In this document: piece by piece, positions 40,848-49,478 of the stretch | Layout: each line of letters opens with the position of its first letter | Position numbering within the stretch: position 1 is the first letter of the stretch | Source: Alphaproteobacteria bacterium | Lineage (GTDB): Bacteria > Pseudomonadota > Alphaproteobacteria > Sphingomonadales > Kordiimonadaceae | NCBI GenBank assembly: GCA_013372975.1 | Contig: JABXIS010000022.1 | Coordinates: forward strand, 1-63,161 | Direction: 5' to 3' | DNA length: 63,161 nucleotides | Notes under the pieces: model-generated | What the model saw: only the letters and a program-made list of their open reading frames with translations | What the model was told of the DNA's origin: nothing | Databases searched by the model: none | Program-made: the position numbers and the translations under genes

Positions 40848-42026
40848 TCAGTCGTCGCTCATAGCGGCGCGTGCGGCCTCAAGCGCTTTGAGGCCATCCA
40901 CATGCATCTGCTGGCGCCCAAGGGCATCAGCAAGGGCCGTCAGGCACAATTCCACATTCTCTTCGCGGGCGGCGGTACCCATCAGACCGATCCGCCACAC
41001 CTTACCTGCAAGCGGGCCCAGGCCTGCGCCGATCTCAAGATCATATTCTTTCAGCAAATGCGCACGCACTGCGGCCTCATCAATGCCCTCGGGCACCTTC
41101 ACCGCATTCAGTTGCGGCAGACGAATATTTGCGTCCACCAGAAATTCAAGCCCCATGCTCTCCAGGCCCGCTGCCAATCCTTCATGCATCACCGCATGCC
41201 GGGCGTGGCTTTCTTCAAGTCCTTCCTCGAACAGCATCACAAGGCTTTCGTGCAGTCCGTATAAGGGGTTCACGGGCGCGGTATGGTGATAGGACCTGCC
41301 ACCCGTGCCGTCCCAGTAGGCCATCACAAGACTGAGATCGAGAAACCAGCTTTGAACCGGCATTTTCCGTGCCCGCACCCGTTCAAGTGCGCGTTCAGAG
41401 AAGCTGACGGGAGAAAGGCCGGGTGTGGAAGACAGGCATTTCTGGCTGCCTGAATAAATGGCATCAATGCCCCACTTGTCCACCTCAACCGGAATACCGC
41501 CCAGGCTGGTCACGGCATCCACAATTGTCAGGCAGTTGTAATCCTGCGCCAGTTTGCACAGCGCTTCCGCATCCGCGCACACACCGGTGGAGGTTTCAGC
41601 ATGCACAAACGCCAGGATTTTGGCGTCGGGGTTGGCCTCAAGAACCATCCCTACCTTGGCGGGCAATGGCGCAGTGCCCCACTCGAATTCGACCATTATG
41701 GCCTCACCGCCCGCGCGCACCACATTTTCGCGCATGCGTTCGCCAAATACACCGTTCTTGACCACAACCACCTTGTCGCCGGGTTCGATCAAATTCACGA
41801 AACACATTTCCATGCCAGCAGAACCGGGCGCAGATACCGGGAAGGTCATCGCGTTTTCAGTTTTGAAAAGGCCGCGCAGGCCGCCCTTGATCTCTTCCAT
41901 CATAACTTGAAACTCAGGGTCTAGGTGCCCCAGCGTCGGGCGCGCCATAGCCTCAAGAACTCGGTCGTGAACGTCAGACGGGCCCGGGCCCATCAGGGTG
42001 CGTTTTGGCGGGATAAATGATTGCAT
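40848..42026 (-). CDS. Class V aminotransferase (alanine/serine-glyoxylate type)
   Basis: 392 residues from MQSFIPPKRTLMGPGPSDVHDRVLEAM; a GGAG lies 6 bases before this ATG. PLP-dependent class V features are P-G-P-S opening, VSAPGSAGMEMCFVNLIEPGDKVVVV, AFVHAETSTGV, TIVDAVTSLGGIPVEVDKWGID and SGSQKCLSSTPGLSPV, in which Lys near residue 190 holds PLP. These enzymes move an amino group from alanine or serine to glyoxylate. It is a single gene. Confidence 0.95.
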   Translation of the reverse strand: MQSFIPPKRTLMGPGPSDVHDRVLEAMARPTLGHLDPEFQVMMEEIKGGLRGLFKTENAMTFPVSAPGSAGMEMCFVNLIEPGDKVVVVKNGVFGERMRENVVRAGGEAIMVEFEWGTAPLPAKVGMVLEANPDAKILAFVHAETSTGVCADAEALCKLAQDYNCLTIVDAVTSLGGIPVEVDKWGIDAIYSGSQKCLSSTPGLSPVSFSERALERVRARKMPVQSWFLDLSLVMAYWDGTGGRSYHHTAPVNPLYGLHESLVMLFEEGLEESHARHAVMHEGLAAGLESMGLEFLVDANIRLPQLNAVKVPEGIDEAAVRAHLLKEYDLEIGAGLGPLAGKVWRIGLMGTAAREENVELCLTALADALGRQQMHVDGLKALEAARAAMSDD

Positions 42027-42187
42027 CATGCACTCCGGAAATTGCTTAAAATATCGGGGCTTGGCTAATGACATAGGTGGGCGCGCCTGTGTGTCGAGCA
42101 GGCTTCAAATCTTTTTAGCCCATATGACGCCACTGAGGCAACCATCTGCCTCTTGACGGCCCGTCCTTTTCACCATTATATAACCAA

Positions 42188-42526
42188 ATGGTTATAGAAA
42201 AAAATACGACATTGGACCGGACTTTTCATGCCCTTGCCGACAGCACACGGCGCGGTATGGTCACAATGCTGGCGAAAGAGGGTTTCAAAACTGCGGGCGA
42301 ACTGGGCGCCCCTTTTGATATTTCGCAACCAGCGGCATCCAAACACCTGAAAGTGCTGGAGAACGCTGGTCTTGTAATTCGGAAACGGCACGGCCGTACC
42401 CATGCTTTCTCACTGAACAGCGAAACATTGGGCGCGGCACGGGGGTGGCTCGAAAGGCATCAGGCATTCTGGGCTGGATCGATGGACCAGCTGGAAGCGC
42501 TGCTTGAAACAGAGGGGGATACATAA
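42188..42526 (+). CDS. ArsR-family HTH regulator
   Basis: 112 residues with a winged helix typical of ArsR/SmtB: DRTFHALADSTRRGMVTMLAKEG, FDISQPAASKHLKVLENAGLVIRKRHGRTHAF, and a C-terminal helix WLERHQAFWAGSMDQLEALLET. The last element is the signature of the ArsR type encoded ahead of SRPBCC/AHSA1 proteins. It lacks Cys metal sites. It starts a four-gene operon. Confidence 0.95.
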   Translation: MVIEKNTTLDRTFHALADSTRRGMVTMLAKEGFKTAGELGAPFDISQPAASKHLKVLENAGLVIRKRHGRTHAFSLNSETLGAARGWLERHQAFWAGSMDQLEALLETEGDT

Positions 42527-42527
42527 A

Positions 42528-42986
42528 GTGGATACCATACCAACAGTGAGTTTAACGCGGGCCTTTGGCGTATCGCCCGCCCGGCTTTATGAGCTGCTTT
42601 CCACCCCTCGCTATATGGAGCGCTGGTTTTCACCCGCACCAGAGATTGGCGTCAGGGTGGAGCTTCATGATTTCAGGGTCGGCGGCGCCTACCAACTTGC
42701 CTATACCCAGCCCGACGGAGCGATCCATATCGTGAAAGGCGAGTTTGTTTCGGTTACACCCGAAAGCCAGATCGTTTTCACCTGGACATGGGAAGACCCT
42801 GATCCCCACGCCGGCATCCTTACGCTCGTTACATGGGATATCGAGGCGGCCGGCGACGGCGCCAACCTCAAAGTCACCCACGAACGGTTGCCCGACCGCG
42901 AGGCGCGCGAGCGGCATGCCGCAGGCTGGGGTGGCACGCTTGATCGCCTCGCCGACATTGCCCAATCGACAGGAGAATTGGCATGA
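42528..42986 (+). CDS. SRPBCC (AHSA1-like) protein
   Basis: 152 residues from the GTG with GAGGGGG 9 bases upstream, one base after the ArsR stop. AHSA1/START-like landmarks: LTRAFGVSPARLYELLSTPRYMERWFSP, then GGAYQLAYTQPDGAIHIVKGEF, IVFTWTWEDPDPHAGILTLVTW, and GWGGTLDRLADI. The family binds hydrophobic ligands. The ArsR-SRPBCC pair is common in proteobacteria, without a known substrate. Confidence 0.93.
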   Translation: MDTIPTVSLTRAFGVSPARLYELLSTPRYMERWFSPAPEIGVRVELHDFRVGGAYQLAYTQPDGAIHIVKGEFVSVTPESQIVFTWTWEDPDPHAGILTLVTWDIEAAGDGANLKVTHERLPDREARERHAAGWGGTLDRLADIAQSTGELA

Positions 42987-43348
42987 GCAAACAAAAGGAA
43001 GTGCCCGAACATGTTGCGCGCTTGCGGCTGATCGCTGCGGCAAAGGATCTGGAAGAAAAACGCATGTTTGGCGGCCACAGCTTTTACCGGAATGGCAATA
43101 TGGTGTGTTGCGCCAGCAAAACCGGCATGATGGCTCGCGTGGGCAAAGAGGCCGAGGCAGAGGCGCTGAAACATCCTCACGCCCTGCCGTTTGATCGAAC
43201 CGGCCGCCGCATGGGCGGCATGGTGGATATCGCACTTGAAGGCATCAAACGAGATGACGACCTTCTGATGTGGGTGGAACGCGCACTTGCCTTCGTATCC
43301 ACCCTGCCGCCAAAGGAACCAAAGAAGAAAAAGGACAAGGTGGCATGA
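42983..43348 (+). CDS. TfoX/Sxy N-terminal domain protein
   Basis: 121 residues overlapping the previous stop as ATGA. The TfoX_N core reads LRLIAAAKDLEEKRMFGGHSFYRNGNMVCCASKTGMMARVGKEAE and then RRMGGMVDIALEGIKRDDDLLMWVERALAF. It has no C-terminal TfoX domain. It was named for competence regulators, but short members often travel with SRPBCC genes and probably do not control competence. The tail is Lys-rich. Confidence 0.9.
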   Translation: MSKQKEVPEHVARLRLIAAAKDLEEKRMFGGHSFYRNGNMVCCASKTGMMARVGKEAEAEALKHPHALPFDRTGRRMGGMVDIALEGIKRDDDLLMWVERALAFVSTLPPKEPKKKKDKVA

Positions 43349-44019
43349 CAGACGCCCGCTTTCCTGCCGACGGGATTGCTTTCCTGCAGGCGCTTGCCAA
43401 TGACAACAGCCGCGACTGGTTCCAGGCCAACAAAAAGCGCTATGAAGCCGATGTAAAGAAACCCGCAGAGCTGTTCACCAAAGCCATTGCAGAAGGGCTT
43501 GCCGACAGCATTGGCACTGCCATGGAGCACAAGATTTTCCGCATCCACCGGGATGTGCGTTTTTCAAAAGACAAAACGCCTTATAACACGCACGTTCGCC
43601 TCGCTTTCTGGCCAACCGGACGCGGTATTAAAACCCCAATGGCGGGGCCTGCCTTTTATCTGTCAATCGAGACAGACGAACTGATCTGTGGTGCCGGCGC
43701 GCTAGGGTTTGCGCCCGACGCCCTTGCCAGATATCGCACCACAGTTTCAGCACCCAAGACCGCCGAGGCGCTCGATAGGCTGTTGGGCGCTCTGTCCCGC
43801 GAAGGGCACCGCATCGACGAACCTGAGCTTAAACGTGTGCCACCCGGGTTTGATGCCGGAACAAAAGCACAAGCTGGGCTCCTGCGCCGCAAGGGCTTGA
43901 GCGCATGGCATCATATGGCGCACTCCACGCCACCGAAGGATATAAACCCGGCAGCCTGCATTGAAGCCTTCACCGGCCTGACCCCGCTTTATGACTGGAT
44001 CGCAGACAGCCTCTTATAA
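43345..44019 (+). CDS. DUF2461 (TIGR02453) family protein
   Basis: 224 residues, start overlapping the TfoX-like stop as ATGA. The DUF2461 landmarks are ALANDNSRDWFQANKKRYEADVKKPAE, HKIFRIHRDVRFSKDKTPYNTH, and LSIETDELICGAGALGFAPDALARYR. Function unknown. It closes the ArsR-SRPBCC-TfoX-DUF2461 operon. Confidence 0.93.
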   Translation: MTDARFPADGIAFLQALANDNSRDWFQANKKRYEADVKKPAELFTKAIAEGLADSIGTAMEHKIFRIHRDVRFSKDKTPYNTHVRLAFWPTGRGIKTPMAGPAFYLSIETDELICGAGALGFAPDALARYRTTVSAPKTAEALDRLLGALSREGHRIDEPELKRVPPGFDAGTKAQAGLLRRKGLSAWHHMAHSTPPKDINPAACIEAFTGLTPLYDWIADSLL

Positions 44020-44133
44020 CTCAATAACCCTCTTTTAACCGGTCGCGGCCATACTGATCAGCGTGACGAAGCAAAAGGCTTCGTTTATGATGGGCGCCAG
44101 ATTGGGCCGCCACGCGAAGAGAGGGAGAGGCAG

Positions 44134-44907
44134 ATGGGGGTATATGCACACGCATTCAAACCACTGCGCGCCCTGTTCCTTGCCCTTGGCCTGGTCAGCA
44201 CACCCAACGCGTTTTTCGCCTCAGTAGCGGCCCAGCCCGATACAGATAGCAGCGTTACCCTTGGCGTCGAAAATATCATGCACCTGCCCTATTATGGCTT
44301 GTGTGACACTGGCTATTGCGGCTATGCGCGCGACCTGTTTGACGCCTTCAGTCGTGACGAAGCCATCAACATTCAATATCGCCCCATGCCGATACCCCGG
44401 CTTCACCGGGTTCTGGTGGCAGGAGAAGTGGACGCCAAATTCCCCGCCCACCCCGACTGGGCAAACAGCTTCAAGGAAGGCGCGGATATCCATTATTCTG
44501 ATCCCGTGATTACCTTTACCGACGGGTATCTTTCGTTGCCCGGACGCACCGGAACGCCCACAAAGGTCGGTACCATGCGTGGTTTCACTCTGGACTTCAG
44601 CCCCCTACCCCGGAAGCCCATGGTGATAGAAGCAAACGCTGAATCAGATCTTTTTCGCCTGCTCGCGCGCGGTCGTGTGGATGCGGCTTATACCAACATC
44701 GGGGTTCTCAAGGCTTATATGGCGCGTGAAGGCATTCCGGAAAGCAGCATCATCTTCAGGCGGGACCTGCCTTACCGGAAAAGCCAGTATTTCATTTCCT
44801 CAGCCAAAAACCCGGATCTGGTCAAGCACTTCAACGGCTGGCTTGCCCGGTCTGGCGATATCCTCGCAGCCCTCCAGCAAAAATATGGTATTTCCCCCAT
44901 AGACTGA
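44134..44907 (+). CDS. Exported family-3 solute-binding protein, orphan
   Basis: 257 residues with GGAGAGG before the ATG and a signal peptide (LRALFLALGLVSTPNAFFASVAA). The binding fold has LGVENIMHLPYYGLCDTGYCGYARDLFDAFS, RPMPIPRLHRVLVAGEVDAKFPA, RVDAAYTNIGVLKAYM. Two Cys near residues 57 and 62 (LCDTGYCG) may form a disulfide, as in the 35044 protein. There is no transporter beside it; the RND pair downstream has its own upstream region. Confidence 0.8.
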   Translation: MGVYAHAFKPLRALFLALGLVSTPNAFFASVAAQPDTDSSVTLGVENIMHLPYYGLCDTGYCGYARDLFDAFSRDEAINIQYRPMPIPRLHRVLVAGEVDAKFPAHPDWANSFKEGADIHYSDPVITFTDGYLSLPGRTGTPTKVGTMRGFTLDFSPLPRKPMVIEANAESDLFRLLARGRVDAAYTNIGVLKAYMAREGIPESSIIFRRDLPYRKSQYFISSAKNPDLVKHFNGWLARSGDILAALQQKYGISPID

Positions 44908-44923
44908 GACCGCCAACTTTTGC

Positions 44924-45048
44924 CATATGCGGCATTTTCCCCACACCAGGAACCAAAAAGCCACACAAGTGTGTTACCGCTTATCATTACAGTTGAACAT
45001 AACAAGAACATGTGTTCAAACCACTGCAAGAAATCATATGCGGCATTT
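44924..45048. repeat. Two copies of a 14-bp direct repeat before the RND operon
   Basis: CATATGCGGCATTT occurs at 44924-44937 and again at 45035-45048. Between them lies TGAACA...TGTTCA (44993-45018), including GAACA-TG-TGTTC. Together with the absence of any gene from 44908 to 45191, this looks like a control region for the RND operon. Confidence 0.45.
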
Positions 45049-45191
45049 GGGGCGCCGCTGTTTTCAAGCTTCTGGCGTTCACCACACGCACGTTTGGAAG
45101 TTTTGTTTCAAGTATACAGCCTGCTTCACGCACACGCCCGGCCGCATCCAAGAATACCCCTTAGAAGGGTTAGTCTAGCGAGGGACATCTC

Positions 45192-48100
45192 ATGCGTTTG
45201 ACACGCCAAAGTCTGAATAATCCTGTCGTGGTCGGTATTGTTGCCGCCGTTGTCATGTTGCTTGGTATTGCCAGCATGCTGAATATGCCGGCGCAACTGC
45301 TGCCGCAGATCGAAAAGCCGATCGTTACTATTGTGAACCAATGGCCAGGCGCTTCGCCCGCAGAGATTGAATCCGAAATCACCGTGCCGGTAGAGGAAGT
45401 ACTTCAGGGCACCCCCGGTATGACAGCGATGCAAAGCTGGAACATGGCCAACTTTGGCTTCATGCAGCTTGAGTTCGCCCTGGAAACAGATATGACCCGC
45501 GCGCTGATCGAGATCATCAGCCGCCTCAACCGTCTGCGCCCGCTGCCGGCAAATGCTGAAAAACCGCAGGTGCAGATGGGTGAGTGGGGTGACGCAAACG
45601 ACCAGCTGATCGAATATTATGTGCAGCAGCTTCCGGGCACCGAAAGCCGTGCACGCGAAAATGCCCGTTGGATGCGTGATATCATTGTGCCGGAACTGCA
45701 GGCGCTTTACGGCGTCTCCAATATCGATTTTTGGGACTACGCCGGCGGCGAAGACCAACTTCAGATCATTTTCGACCCCTACAAGGCGGCGGAACTGGGC
45801 ATCGACATCGCCCGTGTGCCTGCCCGAATTGGCCAATCCACTGATATCTCCAGTGGCTTCGTTGATGTGGGTCGCAAGCAATATACTGTGCGCTATGAAG
45901 GCCGCTATGACATCGATGAACTGAACGGCCTGATCCTTGAATGGCGGAACGGCCTACCAATCACGCTGGGCGACGTGGCACGAGTGGAAATCGGCCCCGG
46001 CCGCACCGACCAGTTCATATACCAGAACGGCAATGACGCCTTCCGTATGGCGATCGCAAAAAGCAATGACGCGAATGTGTTGGAGGCGCTTGCTGGCGTA
46101 AAATCCAAAATCGATGAACTCAATGAAGGCTTATTCAAAGATCGCGGCATGGTGGCCCAATATGCCTTCGACCCCGGCCAATATATCAACCGGTCGATCA
46201 ATCTCCTTGGCAGTAACCTTGTGATCGGCATGCTTTTGGCCGTGGGCACACTGTGGATGTTCCTCAGGCAGTGGCGCGCCACGCTGTTGATCTCCATCGC
46301 CATCCCCACGTCCCTTCTGGCCACCTTTGTGGTGCTCGGGATCGCGGGCCGCACGCTGAATGTGATTTCGCTGGCGGGGCTGGCGTTCGCCACCGGCATG
46401 GTGCTGGACGCCGCCATTGTGGTGCTTGAGAACATCGTGCGCCTGCGCGAACGCGGCGAAACCCCGCGGGACGCCGCCGATATGGGCGCCACACAGGTAT
46501 GGGGGGCGCTTCTGGCGTCCACCGCCACAACGGTCGCGGTATTTATCCCGGTTATGTTCCTCAAGGACGCGGGCGGACAGATGTTTGCCGATCTGGCGCT
46601 GACAATAGCTGTCGGCGTTGCCATCTCGCTTCTGGTGGCGGTAACCGTGCTGCCAACCATGGCGCGTTTCTGGATGCGCAGCCTGCCGGAAACTGACGGC
46701 AGCGAAACATCCTGGGACCGGATGGCCAATTCCATCATGGCAATGACCCAAAGCAAAACCTCGCAGTTGACATTTTCACTTGGACTTGTCGCCCTCTCCT
46801 TTGGGCTCTTCTTTGCGCTCATCCCGCAACTGAACTACCTGCCGCCGGTGAAGCGCGACACGGTGGACAGCTTTCTCTTCTTCCCGCCCGGCACCAATAT
46901 TGATACCGCTGACCGGGAAATCGCACAGGTGGTGGATGCCCGCATCCAGCCCTACCTGAAGGGCGAAAAGGAACCCAAGGTGCGGGATTATTTCTTCTGG
47001 TCGTTCCCCGGCGCTACCGGTGGCTGGCTGGCTTTGAATGCAGAAGACCCGGCCCGCCTGCAGGAACTGCAGAATATTGTGCAAACCGAGGTCATTGCCG
47101 GTATCCCCGATATGTTTGGCTTTACCCTGAGGCGCAGCCTGTTCGGCGGCTTTGGCGGTGAAAACAGCGTGGAAATGCGGATCAGTTCCACGGATCTGGA
47201 TGCCGCCAAAAACGCCGCAATGGCAGGCATGGGCATGGTGATGGGCCAGATTGAAGGCGCTACTGCCAACCCGCAACCTGACCCGTTCGCGGAAACAACC
47301 GAACTCAGGTTTGACCCCAACGACCGCCGCCTGGCCGAAGTAGGCTGGACGCGCCAGGACCTTACCATGGTGATCCTGGAACTGGGGCAAGGCGCTTGGC
47401 TTGGTGAATATTTCGACGGCCAGGGCCAGATGGATATCTATCTGAAAGCGGAACGGTTCCAATCGCCCGAAGACATGGTGGACTTACCGGTGGCAACACC
47501 GCGCGGCGGGCTCGTCCCGCTGGGTGAACTTGCGCAAATCTCCACGGTGCTGGCACCAAACGCCATCGCCCGGTTCGACCGCATCCGTGCATACAGCTTG
47601 CAGGTTAACCCGCCCGAAGGCATGGCATTGGATACGCTGATCAACGAGCTGAAGACCAAGATCGAGCCACAGTTGGTGGCCATGCTACCACAGGACGCCA
47701 CGATCAAATATGCGGGTAGCGCCGATGATCTCGCACAGGCGCTCAAGTCCTTTGGAATCAACTTCCTGATCGCAATTGGGCTTCTCTATTTTATTCTGGC
47801 GGGCCTGTTCCGCTCGCCCGTGGATGCGCTTCTGGTTGTACTTTCCATATTGTCTGCGTGCGCAGGGGGCATGATCGGCATCGCAGTATTGAATGCCATC
47901 AGCTTCACGCCGCTTGATCTCCTCGGCATGATCGGCTTCATCATTCTTCTGGGCCTTGTGGTCAACAATGCCATCCTTCTGGTGGCGCAAACCCGCAAGG
48001 CACAAAGCCGTGGCCTTGGCCGTACCGACGCCGTGCATCAGGCCCTGAAACTGCGCCTGCGGCCCATTTTCATGAGCACACTCACAAGCCTGTTTGGCAT

Positions 48101-48317
48101 GCTGCCCCTGCTGTTGTTCCCCGGCGCGGGATCAGAGATTTATCGCGGCATGGCGGCGGCCATTGTGGGCGGCATGAGCATCTCCACCATCTTTACGCTG
48201 GTGCTGCTGCCAAGCTTGCTGCAGCTGGTGCCAACAAGAATTGCAGACCCGTCGCCGGATCAGCTTCGGCGTTTTGAAGAAGAAGGCGAAGGCCCGAAGG
48301 CCCACCCGGCAGAATAA
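45192..48317 (+). CDS. RND efflux permease (HAE/AcrB family)
   Basis: 1041 residues, twelve TM helices in two halves (first block about 330-490, second about 860-1000) with two large periplasmic loops. Landmarks are LTRQSLNNPVVVGIVAAVVMLLG at the start, AGLAFATGMVLDAAIVVLENIV in TM4, and GFIILLGLVVNNAILLV in TM10. Compared with AcrB, the TM4 Asp pair is D-A instead of D-D and TM10 Lys is Asn, so the proton relay differs. It is first in an operon with its adaptor, an order opposite to most. No outer-membrane channel gene follows. Confidence 0.95.
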   Translation: MRLTRQSLNNPVVVGIVAAVVMLLGIASMLNMPAQLLPQIEKPIVTIVNQWPGASPAEIESEITVPVEEVLQGTPGMTAMQSWNMANFGFMQLEFALETDMTRALIEIISRLNRLRPLPANAEKPQVQMGEWGDANDQLIEYYVQQLPGTESRARENARWMRDIIVPELQALYGVSNIDFWDYAGGEDQLQIIFDPYKAAELGIDIARVPARIGQSTDISSGFVDVGRKQYTVRYEGRYDIDELNGLILEWRNGLPITLGDVARVEIGPGRTDQFIYQNGNDAFRMAIAKSNDANVLEALAGVKSKIDELNEGLFKDRGMVAQYAFDPGQYINRSINLLGSNLVIGMLLAVGTLWMFLRQWRATLLISIAIPTSLLATFVVLGIAGRTLNVISLAGLAFATGMVLDAAIVVLENIVRLRERGETPRDAADMGATQVWGALLASTATTVAVFIPVMFLKDAGGQMFADLALTIAVGVAISLLVAVTVLPTMARFWMRSLPETDGSETSWDRMANSIMAMTQSKTSQLTFSLGLVALSFGLFFALIPQLNYLPPVKRDTVDSFLFFPPGTNIDTADREIAQVVDARIQPYLKGEKEPKVRDYFFWSFPGATGGWLALNAEDPARLQELQNIVQTEVIAGIPDMFGFTLRRSLFGGFGGENSVEMRISSTDLDAAKNAAMAGMGMVMGQIEGATANPQPDPFAETTELRFDPNDRRLAEVGWTRQDLTMVILELGQGAWLGEYFDGQGQMDIYLKAERFQSPEDMVDLPVATPRGGLVPLGELAQISTVLAPNAIARFDRIRAYSLQVNPPEGMALDTLINELKTKIEPQLVAMLPQDATIKYAGSADDLAQALKSFGINFLIAIGLLYFILAGLFRSPVDALLVVLSILSACAGGMIGIAVLNAISFTPLDLLGMIGFIILLGLVVNNAILLVAQTRKAQSRGLGRTDAVHQALKLRLRPIFMSTLTSLFGMLPLLLFPGAGSEIYRGMAAAIVGGMSISTIFTLVLLPSLLQLVPTRIADPSPDQLRRFEEEGEGPKAHPAE

Positions 48318-48339
48318 ACGACAGATAGCAGGATTTTAT

Positions 48340-49428
48340 ATGCGTATTTTTTTGAACAAACAGATTTTGGCGCCGGTCGTTGTAGCCGCAAGCCTGCTTG
48401 CAGGCACGGCGGCGCTTGCACAGGGCATGGGCCAGATGCCACCCGCGCAAGTGGAAGTGGTGGAAGCCACAGAACGGATGATGGCTCCGCAAATGGATGT
48501 GTCTGGCACAGTGATCAGCCTTCACAACAGCCGCATATCTGCCGAAGTAGAAGGCCCTCTTTTGTGGGTGGCTGATGTGGGTACCGCCGTTAAGGAAGGC
48601 GATGTGATCGCCCGGATCGACGACAGGCTGTTAACCGTGGCACTAAGGCGCGCGGAAGCGAACCTGAAACGCCTTGAAGCAGACCTCAAATACCGTGAAC
48701 AGGATGTGAAACGATATAAAGAGCTGGCCGCGCAGAACAACGCCTCGCAGGCTCGATTGGATGAAGCCATCGCCAACCGCGAAATGGCCGTGCAGGAAAT
48801 TGCCGATGCCCGCGCCGCATATGATCGCGCCAAAGGCGATGTCGCCCGCACCCAGATCAAAGCGGCCTTTCCCGGCCATGTGGTTCAGCGGCTGGCAAAC
48901 AAAGGCGAATATCTGACTGTGGGCACGGAAGTTCTGCGCCTTGTGGATACCCAAAACATTGAAATCGCCATGCCTGCCCCAATTGACATCACCCCCTTCC
49001 TGAAGGCCGGCGCTCAGGTTGAGGTGAAAAGCAAACAGGGCATCTACATGCTACCCATTCGCACAATCGTACCAGTAGGTGATGCCGTTTCACGCATGGT
49101 AGAAGTGCGCCTGAGCGCCAAAGCAGAAGACTGGATCGTAAGCACTCCTGTGTTGATCAGTTTACCTAAAGGGCCGCAGGTGAATGCTGTAGCGGTTCCC
49201 CGTGATGCTCTCATCATTAAAGGTGGCAGTATTTATCTGTTCAAGGTGGGTGAGGACGGCACGGCACAACGTGTAGAAGCTGACGTTCAAGCCACTGTGG
49301 GAATGTGGGTAGCTTTAAATAACGGTGTCGCGGCAGGCGACAAGGTGATCGTACGCGGTGGCGAAAGACTTCAGCCTGGTCAAGCCGTGGTAGCCAAACC
49401 CCACACGGTTGCCCCTGCAGGGCAGTAA
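48340..49428 (+). CDS. RND membrane-fusion (adaptor) protein
   Basis: 362 residues with AGGA 6 bases before the ATG. A signal peptide (ILAPVVVAASLLAGTAALA) is followed by the lipoyl half (SAEVEGPLLWVADVGTAVKEGDVIARIDD), a coiled-coil hairpin (LRRAEANLKRLEADLKYREQDVKRYKEL...), a beta-barrel and a C-terminal domain (VIVRGGERLQPGQAVV). No Cys lipid box is seen. It links the RND pump to an outer-membrane channel. It begins 22 bases after the permease stop. Confidence 0.95.
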   Translation: MRIFLNKQILAPVVVAASLLAGTAALAQGMGQMPPAQVEVVEATERMMAPQMDVSGTVISLHNSRISAEVEGPLLWVADVGTAVKEGDVIARIDDRLLTVALRRAEANLKRLEADLKYREQDVKRYKELAAQNNASQARLDEAIANREMAVQEIADARAAYDRAKGDVARTQIKAAFPGHVVQRLANKGEYLTVGTEVLRLVDTQNIEIAMPAPIDITPFLKAGAQVEVKSKQGIYMLPIRTIVPVGDAVSRMVEVRLSAKAEDWIVSTPVLISLPKGPQVNAVAVPRDALIIKGGSIYLFKVGEDGTAQRVEADVQATVGMWVALNNGVAAGDKVIVRGGERLQPGQAVVAKPHTVAPAGQ

Positions 49429-49450
49429 CCACAAAAAATATGAAGTGATC

Positions 49451-49478
49451 AGGGCCCCGATTAGGGCCCTTTTCTTTT
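49451..49478 (+). terminator. Rho-independent terminator of the RND operon
   Basis: AGGGCCC and GGGCCCT pair around CGATTA, followed by TTTCTTTT. It ends the RND operon 23 bases after the adaptor stop. Confidence 0.85.

Noticed and set aside
45126-45881. 251-codon minus-strand frame at the RND start
   Set aside because: Antisense to the RND permease, which is unambiguous on the plus strand.
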